DNA of 64,000 bases from Acidovorax carolinensis (GTDB lineage Bacteria > Pseudomonadota > Gammaproteobacteria > Burkholderiales > Burkholderiaceae_C): contig NZ_CP021361.1 in NCBI RefSeq assembly GCF_002157145.1, positions 3,686,501 to 3,750,500 on the forward strand, written 5' to 3'. Each line of letters begins with the position of its first letter. Positions within the stretch are counted from its first letter, which is position 1. The notes beneath the pieces are model-generated. The model had not been told where the DNA came from. It did not search any database and saw only the letters and a program-made list of their open reading frames with translations. Of this stretch, positions 9,901 through 19,006 are shown piece after piece. Position numbers and translations under genes: made by a program.

Positions 9901-10353
9901 ATGGCACGCATTGCCCTCGCCGCCGCTTCCATCGCCCTGCTGTCGCTGAGCGCCCTCACGGCGGCGCACGCACAGGTCGGCGCCACCGTCGTCATCCAGT
10001 CGGGCAGCCCCCATTACCAGCGCCCCGCCCCGGTGATGGCGCAATACCAGGCCCCACCGCCCCCACGCTATGAAGCAGTGCCTCGCCACCGGCGCGGCAT
10101 GGCCTGGGTGCCGGGCCATTGGGAATGGCGTGGCCACCGCCATGTGTGGATGCAGGGCTACTGGGTGAAAGCCCGCCCCGGCTACCACTACCGCGAACCC
10201 CGCTGGGTGGAGCATGACGGGCGCTGGGACATGCAGCGCGGCGGCTGGGACCGCGACCGGGATGGCGTGGCCAACCGCTACGACCGGGATCGCGATGGCG
10301 ATGGCGTGCCCAACCGCCATGACCGCCAGCCCGACAACCCGCGCCGCAACTGA
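9901..10353 (+). CDS. YXWGXW-repeat secreted protein with Asp-rich calcium-like repeats
   Basis: A 150-aa exported protein. A signal peptide (about 1-24, ending AHA) is followed by a Pro-rich part and then by VPGHWEWRGHRHVWMQGYW, the YXWGXW-type repeat. The C-terminus has alternating DRDRDGVANRYDRDRDGDG motifs resembling thrombospondin-3 calcium loops. GAGGAG lies 5-10 nt before the ATG. It is probably periplasmic or surface-located. Function unknown. Confidence 0.8.
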   Translation: MARIALAAASIALLSLSALTAAHAQVGATVVIQSGSPHYQRPAPVMAQYQAPPPPRYEAVPRHRRGMAWVPGHWEWRGHRHVWMQGYWVKARPGYHYREPRWVEHDGRWDMQRGGWDRDRDGVANRYDRDRDGDGVPNRHDRQPDNPRRN

Positions 10354-10388
10354 CGCCAGCACCCGTCGCCCGCGCGTCGCGCTGCAGT

Positions 10389-11171
10389 TCAGCCCAGTTG
10401 AAGTTCGGCGCGGCCCAGGCCTGGAAAGTCGGCCACCACCACCGCGCCCGGCGCCACCAGCACGGTGCCGGTGCACGAGCCCGTGGTTACCCACTGGCCC
10501 GCGCGCAGCCCGCCCAGGCTGCGCGCGCCTTCGTTGGCCAGCCAGGCCAGCAGCCGCAACGGGTCGCCCGCCGGGTTGCCCCAAGCGGCGTGCTGCACGG
10601 CCACCGCACCGTTCACCGACAGGGTCACGCCTTGTGCCAGGGGCTGCACCGCAGCCACATCGGTCGTGCCCGAACCCACGATGAGTGCACCATGGCAGGC
10701 CTGATCGGCCAGGCGGCTCCACTCGCCCTGCTGCGCCCAGGCGGCATAGCGTGTGTCGCACACCTCGATGGCGGCACGCACCGAAACCGTGGCCGCCAGC
10801 ACCTCGGCCGCGCTGTAGGGCGTGGCGCGCTCGGGCAGGTCAGCGCCCAGCTCGTACACCAGCTCGGCCTCGACCCCCATCACGGCAAAGCCGGCGGCAG
10901 GCAGGCGCACGGGCTGCCCGGCCGGCGCAATTCACACCGAGTCATGCGTGAGTGCCGCGCGCGCGGGCAGCGCCTGGGGCGACGCAGCGCCTACCTTCCA
11001 GCCCACGATCTCGCCACGCTCGCGCACCACGACGTCCTGCACGGCATAGGCCTGGGCCGCATCCATCGGGCGCAGCGCTGCGGGCAAATCCAGCGGCCGG
11101 GGCATGCGCCCCTGGCGCGCCATGGTGAGCAAGGCCGCGCTGGCAAAGGGATCGAAAGCGGTGTCGGGCAT
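10389..11171 (-). pseudogene. 2-keto-4-pentenoate hydratase, broken by an in-frame stop
   Basis: Reading continuously gives a 260-residue MhpD/fumarylacetoacetase-fold protein of normal length, beginning MPDTAFDPFASAALL and containing EIVGWKVGAAS, VEAELVYELG and GNPAGDPLRLLAWLAN. A single TGA at 10932-10934 interrupts it after residue 79 with no shift of frame, so one point change (for example CGA to TGA) explains the lesion. Without readthrough the 79-aa product lacks the metal site. It is divergent from the binding-protein operon at 11375, which could have supplied its pathway. Confidence 0.8.
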
Positions 11172-11293
11172 GGGGTTTCCTCTTCAAGCAATACGGCAGG
11201 GTGGCAACGATGGCCGTCGCCGGATTATGGGCAGCAGACCGGCGCAAGCCCCCGCGCACAGCGGTGTTGGCAGAGCCCGCGCGGCACAAACCA

Positions 11294-11305
11294 TATATGC
11301 ATATA
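11294..11305. promoter_or_regulatory. Perfect palindrome in a divergent intergenic region
   Basis: TATATGCATATA is a perfect 12-bp palindrome between the divergent hydratase and binding-protein genes, in otherwise GC-rich sequence. It is a candidate operator; no regulator gene is adjacent. Confidence 0.35.
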
Positions 11306-11374
11306 CGGCGGTGCACATGATGACTTTCCGACAATGGCGCATCCCACCCAACACCCCACCCTCAAGGATTTCCC

Positions 11375-12382
11375 ATGCGTGCTTTGCTCTCCACCCGCTG
11401 GCTCCCCGCCGTTGCGCTCGCCTGCTCGTCCTGGCTGGCCGCCACAGGCGTTCAGGCGGCCGATCCCGTCGCCTGGCCCCAGCAACCGGTCACCTTGATC
11501 CTGGGCTTTCCGGCGGGCTCGGGCGTTGACGTGATAGCCCGCGCCGTGCAGGAGCCCCTGGCCCAGCGCCTGGGCCAGCCGGTGATCATTGATTACAAGT
11601 CGGGCGCCGCCGGCAACATCGCCAGCGAATACGTGGCCCGCGCCAAGCCCGATGGCTACACGCTGGCCTTCGGCACGGCGGCCACGCATGGCAGCAATGC
11701 GGCGCTCTACAAGAAACTGCCGTTCGATGTGGAAGACGACTTCGTGCCCGTGGCGCCGCTGATCGATGTCTCCAACGTGCTGACCATCAACCCCGCCGTC
11801 ATCGACGTGAAGACGCTCAAGGAGTTCGTGGAACTGGTCAAGGCCAACCCGGGCAAGTACAACTTTGCCTCCACCGGCAACGGCGCCGGCACCCACATGG
11901 CCTTTGCCGAGTTCAATGCCCGCTTGGGCCTGAACATGGTGCATGTGCCCTACAAGGGCGGCCCCGAGGCCATTGCATCGGTGCTGCGCGGCGAAACCTG
12001 CTGCATCATGAACCAGGTGCAGACCGTGCTGGCGCACTACAAGGCCGACAAGGTGCGGCTGCTCGGCGTCACCACCGCCAAGCCGGTGAACGCGGTCAAG
12101 GAGGTGCCCACCATCGCCTCCAGCGGCCTGCCGGGCACCAAGGGTTTTGACAGCTCGATCTGGTTCGGCATCTTTGCGCCCAAGGGCACGGATGCAGCCA
12201 TTGTGAAAAAGCTCAACACCGCCCTGCGCGAAGTGCTGGAACTGCCCGAGGTGCGCACGCGCTTCGAATCCAATGGCAACACCGTGCGCCTGGAAACGCC
12301 CGAGCAGTTTCGCAAGACGGTGCACACCGACCGCGCCAAGTGGACCCAGGTGGTGAAGGACGCCAAAATCAGCATCGACTGA
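11375..12382 (+). CDS. Bug/TctC-family periplasmic solute-binding protein
   Basis: A 335-aa exported binding protein with a signal peptide cleaved near GVQA-AD. Family hallmarks are PVTLILGFPAGSGVDVIAR at the ligand loop and KSGAAGNIASEYVARAKPDGYT. Such proteins bind carboxylates or similar small molecules for tripartite tricarboxylate transporters, but no TctA or TctB gene is nearby, as is common for Bug paralogues. It leads a probable operon: the monooxygenase gene begins 9 nt after its stop. Confidence 0.9.
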   Translation: MRALLSTRWLPAVALACSSWLAATGVQAADPVAWPQQPVTLILGFPAGSGVDVIARAVQEPLAQRLGQPVIIDYKSGAAGNIASEYVARAKPDGYTLAFGTAATHGSNAALYKKLPFDVEDDFVPVAPLIDVSNVLTINPAVIDVKTLKEFVELVKANPGKYNFASTGNGAGTHMAFAEFNARLGLNMVHVPYKGGPEAIASVLRGETCCIMNQVQTVLAHYKADKVRLLGVTTAKPVNAVKEVPTIASSGLPGTKGFDSSIWFGIFAPKGTDAAIVKKLNTALREVLELPEVRTRFESNGNTVRLETPEQFRKTVHTDRAKWTQVVKDAKISID

Positions 12383-12391
12383 CGCGGCACC

Positions 12392-13912
12392 ATGTCCACC
12401 ACCCAATCGCACACACCCACCGGTCTGGCCGCGCTGGAGCAGCGCCTGGAGCACGACCTGCTCACGCTCAACTGGCGCGCCCGCGCCTGGGTTGCGCCGC
12501 GCAGCCACGCGGGCCAGCCGGTGCACGATGTGCTCATCATCGGCGCCGGGCAGGCAGGCCTGGCAGCCAGCATGGCGCTGGCGCAGCAGGGCATTGCCGC
12601 CGTGCTGCTCGACCGCGCAGCGCGCGACCTGGAAGGCCCCTGGGCCACCACCGCGCGCATGGAAACCCTGCGCTCACCCAAGGAGCTGACCGGCCCTGCC
12701 CTGGGCCTGCCCTCGCTCACCTTCCGTGCCTGGTTCGAGGCGCAATGGGGCGATGCGGCCTGGGAGGCACTGGACAAGATTCCGCGCCTGCAGTGGATGG
12801 ACTACCTGCGCTGGTACCGCCGCGTCACGCAGGCCGATGTGCGCAACGGCCATGCCGTGACGGCCGTGCGCCCGCGCGGCGATGGCCAGGTCGAGGTGGA
12901 TGTATCGGTTTCCGGCGCGCCCGGCACCACCTGGTTGGCCCGCCGCGTGGTGCTGGCCACGGGCCGCGACGGTCTGGGCGGCCCGCAGATTCCGGCCTTC
13001 ATGCAGGGCGTGGAGCGCAGCCGCTGGGCGCATTCGTCCGACATGCTGGACTACGAGCGCCTGCGCGGCCTGCGCGTGGGTGTGATCGGCGTGGGCTCGT
13101 CGGCCATGGACAGCGCGGGCACGGCGCTGGAGTGCGGCGCCGCCAGCGTGGACCTGATCGCGCGGCGCAGCGAAATGCCACGCATCAACAAGTCCAAGGG
13201 CTCGGGCGTGCCCGGCCTCACCCAGGGCCATGCCGACCTGCCCGATGCCTGGAAATGGCGCATCCGCCACTACATCAATGCGCAGCAGGTGCCGCCGCCG
13301 CAAGGCAGCACGCTGCGCGTGTCGCGCCACCCCAACGCGTTCTTTCACTTCGACTGCGCCGTGCAGTCGGTGCGCGCACAGGGCGCGGGCCTGCAGGTGG
13401 CCACCACGCAAGGCGTTTTCGCGTTCGACTTCCTCATTCTGGCCACGGGCTTTGAGATCAACTGGGCGCGCAAGCCCGAATTCGCCGCCTTTGCGGGCCA
13501 GGTGCGCACCTGGGGCCAGCGCTACCAGCCGCCACTGGGCGATGAAGACCGCGAGCTGAGCGACTCGCCCGACCTGGGGCCGGTGTTCGAGTTCCAGCCC
13601 ACCGCGCCCGGCGCCTGCCCGGGGCTGGAGCGCATCCACTGCTTTTGCTACCCGGCAGCGCTGTCGCACGGCACGGTGTCGGGCGACATCCCGGCCATCA
13701 GCGATGGCGCGCGCCGTCTGGCCACCGGTCTGGCCAGCCTGTTCTACCGCGACGATGTGGAACACCACTTTGCCACCCTGCAGGCCTACGCCGAGCCCGA
13801 ACTGACGGGCGAGGAATGGACGCCCGCCCACACGCCCAGCCGCGTGCTGCCAGGCACCGGGCCCCACACCACCACCCCGGGTGCTGCAACCCACCCACAA
13901 GAAAACACATGA
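12392..13912 (+). CDS. FAD/NAD(P)-dependent monooxygenase-like oxidoreductase
   Basis: A 506-aa flavoprotein with two Rossmann motifs: GAGQAGLAAS near residue 52 for FAD and GVGSSAMDSAG near 232 for NADPH. ATGFE near 352 is typical of flavin-containing and Baeyer-Villiger-like monooxygenases. It is cytoplasmic. Its stop overlaps the start of the CMD-domain gene (ATGA), so the two are translationally coupled and probably act on the same compound, perhaps the ligand of the upstream binding protein. The substrate is unknown. Confidence 0.85.
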   Translation: MSTTQSHTPTGLAALEQRLEHDLLTLNWRARAWVAPRSHAGQPVHDVLIIGAGQAGLAASMALAQQGIAAVLLDRAARDLEGPWATTARMETLRSPKELTGPALGLPSLTFRAWFEAQWGDAAWEALDKIPRLQWMDYLRWYRRVTQADVRNGHAVTAVRPRGDGQVEVDVSVSGAPGTTWLARRVVLATGRDGLGGPQIPAFMQGVERSRWAHSSDMLDYERLRGLRVGVIGVGSSAMDSAGTALECGAASVDLIARRSEMPRINKSKGSGVPGLTQGHADLPDAWKWRIRHYINAQQVPPPQGSTLRVSRHPNAFFHFDCAVQSVRAQGAGLQVATTQGVFAFDFLILATGFEINWARKPEFAAFAGQVRTWGQRYQPPLGDEDRELSDSPDLGPVFEFQPTAPGACPGLERIHCFCYPAALSHGTVSGDIPAISDGARRLATGLASLFYRDDVEHHFATLQAYAEPELTGEEWTPAHTPSRVLPGTGPHTTTPGAATHPQENT

Positions 13913-15021
13913 CCACCGACACCATCGCCACCCTCATCCCGGCAACGGCGCATGTGCAGGCCGCGCGTGTGCAGCGCGCCAAGGCCATCACCGCCACACA
14001 GATTTGCGAAGACCTGCTGCTGACGCCCGCATTGCCGGACACCGGCCTGACTCTGGCCGAGCGCGTGGGCGTGGCGCAGGCCGTGGCGCGGGTCAGCGGC
14101 CTGCCCGCGCTGGCAGCGCACTACGCCGCCCGCGCGCAGCACCCTGCGGCACCCGCCGAGACTGCGCGCTGGCAAGCCATCGCGCACTTCACGCAGCTTC
14201 TGGCCACCAACCCCGCAGCGGCCGACCGCCAGGCCTTGCAGGCGCTGCAGCAGGCGGGCCTGCCCACGGGCGATGTGGTGCTGCTGGCGCAGCTGATCGG
14301 CTTTGCGGCCTACCAGGCCCGCGTGCTGGCCGGTGTGGGTGCGCTGGCGGCGCTGGGCGCAGCAGGCGGCGCACCCGCGCAAGCGGCCTCGCCTGCAGCG
14401 CCCGAGGCACCCTTCGTTCACCCGGCCAACCTGCCCGCCCCCGGCGAGCCGCTGCGCCTGAACGGCTACACCAGCGAAACCCTGGGCTGGAGCGCCTGGT
14501 TGCCCGTGCTGGACCCGGCCACCGCCACGCCCGAACAAAACGCCGTGCTGGACGCCAGCCACCCCAAGGCCCGCAGTTCGGACTTCTACCTGCTGCTGGC
14601 GCACCAGCCGCGCGTACTGGCCGAGCGCTCCGAGGCCTTCAACGCCATCATGTACGCGCCCGGCGGCCTGCCGCGGGCCGAGCGCGAGATCGCCACCACC
14701 GTGGTCTCGCGCATCAACGGCTGTGTGTACTGCGCGTCCGTCCACGCCCAGCGCTTTGAGCAACTGGCCAAGCGCAACGATGTGATTGCGCAGATCTTCA
14801 CCGACCCCGACACCGCCGGCACCAACGCGCGCGAGCGCGCCATTGCGCACGCCAGCGCCGTCCTCACGCGCGCGCCCGGCGCCGTGGGAGCAGCGGATCT
14901 GGCGCCGCTGCGTGCAGCCGGCCTGTCCGACCTGGAGATCCTCGACACCGTGCACGCGGCGGCGCTTTTTGCCTGGGCCAACCGGCTGATGCTGAACCTC
15001 GGCGAAGCCGTGCATCCGTAA
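13909..15021 (+). CDS. Fused CMD-domain / alkylhydroperoxidase-domain protein
   Basis: A 370-aa protein. The N-terminal half (about 1-160) is a helical CMD-like domain. After an Ala/Pro linker, the C-terminal half holds an AhpD-type core with the redox motif CVYCASVHAQR and the preceding EREIATTVVSRIN. As I recall, related proteins occur as two separate genes (Avi_7169/Avi_7170 types) or as one fused chain next to flavin monooxygenases. The start ATG overlaps the preceding stop codon. It probably removes peroxides or reactive products of the monooxygenase; this is inference. Confidence 0.8.
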   Translation: MTTDTIATLIPATAHVQAARVQRAKAITATQICEDLLLTPALPDTGLTLAERVGVAQAVARVSGLPALAAHYAARAQHPAAPAETARWQAIAHFTQLLATNPAAADRQALQALQQAGLPTGDVVLLAQLIGFAAYQARVLAGVGALAALGAAGGAPAQAASPAAPEAPFVHPANLPAPGEPLRLNGYTSETLGWSAWLPVLDPATATPEQNAVLDASHPKARSSDFYLLLAHQPRVLAERSEAFNAIMYAPGGLPRAEREIATTVVSRINGCVYCASVHAQRFEQLAKRNDVIAQIFTDPDTAGTNARERAIAHASAVLTRAPGAVGAADLAPLRAAGLSDLEILDTVHAAALFAWANRLMLNLGEAVHP

Positions 15022-15079
15022 CCCGGGTTCCATTAGCAGGGATCACCATCCATAAGCGCACCGCGGGCGCGGCAGCGGC

Positions 15080-15288
15080 GCGAGAATGACTCCCGCAGGA
15101 GAGCACGGCGGCCCGCAAGGGCGCCGCTGCACCGAAGGCGCAAACTCCCATACACGCTCAGGTCCCGTACTGCACCATTCATCAAAGCCGTCTGGAGAGC
15201 CGCCACCACCGTGGCGCACCGAAGGAGCAAACCGCGCGCCAGTTGGGCGGCGCGGTGAATCTCTCAGGTACCAAGGACAGGGGGAGCG
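15080..15288 (+). promoter_or_regulatory. Tandem glycine riboswitch
   Basis: Two glycine aptamers lie in a row upstream of dadA. The first (about 15090-15175) has GGAGAG, CACCGAAGG, GCAAA and CTCAGGT. The second (about 15189-15288) has CTGGAGAG, CACCGAAGGAGCAAA and CTCTCAGGTACCAAGGACAG. Each shows the conserved GGAGAG - CACCGAAGG.GCAAA - CUCAGGU core in order with variable stems between. Glycine binding normally turns such elements on. They fill the gene-free stretch 15022-15384 together with repeat copy D. Confidence 0.93.
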
Positions 15289-15314
15289 GCAGCTTGGCGG
15301 ACGCGCGCCATTCG

Positions 15315-15378
15315 ATTGCTATTTAAAAAATAGCTATCAACGCACGTTCATTAAGCGCCAGAGCCCAGAAAGGCTTTA
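15315..15378 (+). repeat. Dispersed intergenic repeat, copy D
   Basis: ATTGCTATTTAAAAAATAGCTATCAACGC...TTAAGCGCCAGAGCCCAGAAAGGCTTTA. It lies between the glycine riboswitch and the dadA start, so it would be part of the dadA leader. Confidence 0.7.
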
Positions 15379-15384
15379 GAAATC

Positions 15385-16707
15385 ATGCGCGTGATCGTTT
15401 TGGGCGCCGGCTTGCTCGGCGTGACTTCGGCTTATTTCCTGCAACAGCTTGGCCATGAGGTCACCGTCATCGACCGCCAGGGCGCGCCCGGCGCCGAAAC
15501 CAGCTTTGCCAACGGCGGGCAGATTTCGGTGAGCCACGCCGAGCCCTGGGCCAACCCCAGCGCGCCGCTGAAGGTGCTGCAGTGGCTGGGCCAGGAAGAT
15601 GCGCCACTGCTGTTTCGCATCCGCGCCGACATGCGCCAGTGGCTGTGGGGTCTGTCGTTCCTGCGCAACTGCACCCCGGCGCGCACGCGCCACAACATCG
15701 AGCAGATCGTGCGCCTGGGCACCTACAGCCGCGACACGTTGCAGCAGCTGCGCGCGGCCACCGGCATTGCATACGACCAGCGCACGCAGGGCATCCTGCA
15801 CTTCTATACCAACGCCAAGGAGTTCGACGGCGCCCTGACCCCCGCGGAGCAGATGCGCGCGCTGGGCTGCGAGCGCCAGGTGATCAGCGCCGACGAAGCC
15901 GTGCGCATCGAGCCCGCCCTCGCCCACATCCGCCCGCAGCTGGCCGGCGCTACCTTTACGGCCGAAGACGAATCGGGTGATGCCAACCAGTTCACCCGCG
16001 AGCTGGCCAAGCTCTGCGAGGCAGCCGGCGTACAGTTCCGCATGGGGCACCACATCACGGCGCTGCGCGAGGTGGGTGATGCCATCGACCATGTAGAGGT
16101 GACCAACGCCGAGGGCCGCTTCGAGCGCGTGCGTGGCGATGCCTTCGTGCTGGCCATGGGCTCGTTCAGCCCGCTGCTGGCGCAGCCGCTGGGCATTCGC
16201 CTGCCCATCTATCCGGCCAAGGGCTATTCGGTGACCATGCCGGTCAAGGACGCCCGCATGGCGCACCAGGTGAGCCTGACGGACGACGAGTTCAAGCTCG
16301 TGTTCTCGCGCTACACCAGCGAGCGTGGCGGGGACCGTTTGCGCATCGCCGGTACGGCCGAACTCAACGGCTACGACCGCAACCTCAACCAGGTGCGCTG
16401 CGACGCCATCGTGCGCCGCGTGGAGCAGCTCTTCCCCGGCGCGGGCGACGCGAGCCAGGCCCAGTTCTGGACCGGCCTGCGCCCGGCCACGCCCAGCAAC
16501 GTGCCGCTGATCGGCAAAACCAAAGTGGGCAACCTGTTCCTCAACACCGGCCACGGCACGCTGGGCTGGACACACGCCTGCGGCTCGGGTAAATCGATTG
16601 CGCGCATCGTGAGCGGCCTGGCGCCCGAGCTGGACTTTGCGTTCACCGGCATGCCGCGCCACACGCCATCCGGATTGCTGCCCGTCGCCAGCACGCACAA
16701 GGCCTGA
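15385..16707 (+). CDS. dadA: D-amino-acid dehydrogenase (DadA-type flavoprotein)
   Basis: A 440-aa FAD oxidoreductase of DadA length. The nucleotide-binding motif VLGAGLLGVTSAYFLQ is at the N-terminus, TSFANGGQISVSHAEPW follows, and GHGTLGWTHACGSG near the end closes the FAD site. The family deaminates D-amino acids (classically D-Ala) and passes electrons to the respiratory chain from the inner membrane face. The glycine riboswitch upstream suggests that glycine is a signal and perhaps a substrate or product here. ATG 15385 is the obvious start. Confidence 0.9.
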   Translation: MRVIVLGAGLLGVTSAYFLQQLGHEVTVIDRQGAPGAETSFANGGQISVSHAEPWANPSAPLKVLQWLGQEDAPLLFRIRADMRQWLWGLSFLRNCTPARTRHNIEQIVRLGTYSRDTLQQLRAATGIAYDQRTQGILHFYTNAKEFDGALTPAEQMRALGCERQVISADEAVRIEPALAHIRPQLAGATFTAEDESGDANQFTRELAKLCEAAGVQFRMGHHITALREVGDAIDHVEVTNAEGRFERVRGDAFVLAMGSFSPLLAQPLGIRLPIYPAKGYSVTMPVKDARMAHQVSLTDDEFKLVFSRYTSERGGDRLRIAGTAELNGYDRNLNQVRCDAIVRRVEQLFPGAGDASQAQFWTGLRPATPSNVPLIGKTKVGNLFLNTGHGTLGWTHACGSGKSIARIVSGLAPELDFAFTGMPRHTPSGLLPVASTHKA

Positions 16708-16768
16708 ACAGCAGGGCCCAGGCGGGCGCCGCCGCGCGGCCCGCCCCACGCCGCGCGGCCGCCTGCGT

Positions 16769-18063
16769 TCAGATGAACACCGTCAGCACGCCGGTATAGC
16801 CGTACAGGTGGTGGTGCGCGATTTCGCCGCCCGCGAAAAATCCCACCAAAGGCACATCACCCAGCGCATGCCGCACGATTTGCAGCTCGGCACTCGGCCC
16901 GCCAAAGTGCGGGCCGCCACGGCCGGAGCAGCTCACGTAGATGGCGCCCCGGATGGGCCGGGCCGGTGTGCTGCCGCCGGCAGCCCCACGCTACCAGGCG
17001 CCGGGCGCCGATCCCCCTGCGCTGCGCTGGCCAGCGGTGCCGGCTCCAGCGCTTCGGGCGACAGTTCTTCGCGGATTTCGGCGCAGATGCGCATCAGGTC
17101 GGCGCGGGCTGCAGCCACGTTGCGCTGGCAAAACGCCAGGTGCATGCCTGGCTCGACATGGTCGGCCAGCGCCACACCCCGGCGCGCGCCATCGAGACCC
17201 ACGATATGGCGGACACGCGTGTCGGTACCAAAGTGGCCGGTGCGCTGCGCCCCCTGGGGCTGTTCGCCGGCATCCACCAGGCCCGCCAGCGTGGCCCGCA
17301 CCTTGCGCAGCGCCGCCTGCGCATCGCCGTCCAGCGATACATCGAGCGTGGACAACAGCACGTCGAGCGCGGGTTCGCCATCGAGCTGCAGCACCACGTT
17401 CTCGTGCGCGGCGGTGACGGTGTGCAGGCGTCCCACCGGCTGGCATCCCTGCGTGACCCGTGACAGCAGCGCCACGCCGGGCCCAAATGCCACGCCCGAC
17501 AGGCCACCGTCAAACACACCACCCGCCGCCCCGTGACCCGCGATGTTGCCATTGCCGCCCACGGCAAACTGCACGCTGGCACCGCGGCTGGCGCTGAGCC
17601 CGCCAAACAGGTAACCCGTGGTGGTGCGCGCGGCCATTTCCTCCAGTAGCTCCGCCAGTTCGGCGGTGTGGCCATCGGCGTGCACGAGTGCGGTGTAGGC
17701 CTCGAACCCACTGGCCGGGTTGCGCGGCAACGGTGCCACGCCCGAGAACACGCGGTACTGGTCGGCCGGGATGTCCAGCAGCATCAGCGACAGCGCGGGC
17801 TCGTCAAAATACTCGGCGTTGTTGGCCGATACGCCCACGCCCACGGTGCCGCTCCAGTCGGTCACTTCGGGCAGCTCGCCGCTCAGGTAGTCGAACAGCG
17901 CCTGCGCCTCGCCCGCGTAGTGGTCGGTGATGTAGAGCAGGCCCAGCGTGGGAGCGGACGCGTACTCGGGCAGCGCCATCTGGGCGCGCAACTGCGCCAG
18001 TACCAGAGCGGCGGCCATGCGCCATTGGGGGTGGGTGGCATGGCCGGTGGGAAATAGTTTCAT
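16769..18063 (-). pseudogene. FIST domain sensory protein, one-base frameshift
   Basis: The open frame starting MKLFPTGHATHPQWRMA encodes FIST_N and most of FIST_C, then runs out of frame near 16975-16990. The remaining C-terminus continues in another frame as GAIYVSCSGRGGPHFGG through GFFAGGEIAHHHLYG to TVFI and a TGA at 16769. The whole length is 1295 nt, one base short of 432 codons, so a single missing base near the GGCGGCAGC run explains it. FIST proteins are small-molecule sensors, often linked to signalling. This may be a sequence error rather than a dead gene. Confidence 0.8.
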
Positions 18064-18119
18064 GGTGTGATCTCACAGGCTGTGGCGGACGCAGGTTGCA
18101 GCACCGCCAGGCCAGACCC

Positions 18120-18938
18120 TCAGCCTGCTGGCTTGCGCGGTGCGCGGCGGACCGTGGCTTTCTTGGCGGCAGGCTTGGCCGCAGATTTGGTGGACGCCTT
18201 CTTGGCGGCAGGCTTTTTGGCAGCGGCTGTCTTGGCCGCGCCGGCGGCGGTGCGCTGAGCTCCCTGCACCGCCTGCATGCCCTTGGCGGCAAACTGGCTG
18301 GCCATGTCGGTAGCCGTCTTGATGGCCTCGGTGGCCATGGTCTTGGTGGTGTCGATGGCAGCGGTCTGCTTGGCGGCGTCTTTCAGCGCGTTGGCCGCGA
18401 TCTGCTGGAACTGGCTGGTCAGCGCGCCCCACCATTGCATGGGGTCCACCACGCTGGCTTCGGGCGCCTTGGGGGCCTGGTCGCCGTCGGCCGCCGCGGG
18501 CTTGGCCGGTTCTGCGGGTTGCGGCGCAGCGGCAGCCGGCGCGGGGGTGGCTGGTGCGGTTGCCGCAGACCGGCCGGCAAAGCTTTCAGCCGCCTTGTCC
18601 AGGCTGCTCTTGACGGTGTCGGCCGCCTTGAGCTTGAAAGCGTTGGCCACGTCACCCATGCTGAAGTTCATGCCCTTGAGCGTGGCCAGCGTCATCTTCT
18701 GCACCTCCAGCGCCTGAACGGTGGCGGTCAGGGCGCGCGAGTTCTGCTCCAGCCAGAACTGCACGGCCTTGAGTTCGTCGATGCGCTTTTCCAGCTCTTC
18801 GACACTGAGGGTGGGCGCCACCCAGTTCGACAGGCTCGGCAACTGGGGAATGCTGCTGGAGGCCCCTTTGGCCAGGCTTTGCAGAAAGTCAAAGCCGGGG
18901 ACGAATTTGCCGAAACCGAAGTTGGATGTGTCGCTCAT
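18120..18938 (-). CDS. phaM: PHA granule-associated protein PhaM
   Basis: A 272-aa protein. The N-terminal half has the PhaM signature LSNWVAPTLSVEELEKRI and LKAVQFWLEQN followed by an amphipathic helix region. The middle is Ala/Pro-rich, and the C-terminus is a Lys/Ala array (PAAKKA-type repeats, residues about 225-272) that resembles histone H1 tails and binds DNA in Ralstonia PhaM. The family links polyhydroxybutyrate granules to the nucleoid and activates the synthase. It indicates PHB storage in this organism. Confidence 0.85.
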   Translation of the reverse strand: MSDTSNFGFGKFVPGFDFLQSLAKGASSSIPQLPSLSNWVAPTLSVEELEKRIDELKAVQFWLEQNSRALTATVQALEVQKMTLATLKGMNFSMGDVANAFKLKAADTVKSSLDKAAESFAGRSAATAPATPAPAAAAPQPAEPAKPAAADGDQAPKAPEASVVDPMQWWGALTSQFQQIAANALKDAAKQTAAIDTTKTMATEAIKTATDMASQFAAKGMQAVQGAQRTAAGAAKTAAAKKPAAKKASTKSAAKPAAKKATVRRAPRKPAG

Positions 18939-19006
18939 GGCCGCTCCGCAAAAGGTGGATCACGCAGCTTACTCCAATGTCTTGCGTCCCGGGAAGCCCC
19001 CGGCGC

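Noticed and set aside
10932..10934. Selenocysteine at the hydratase TGA
   Set aside because: The family has no Sec or Cys at this place, and no SECIS-like hairpin is evident just downstream.
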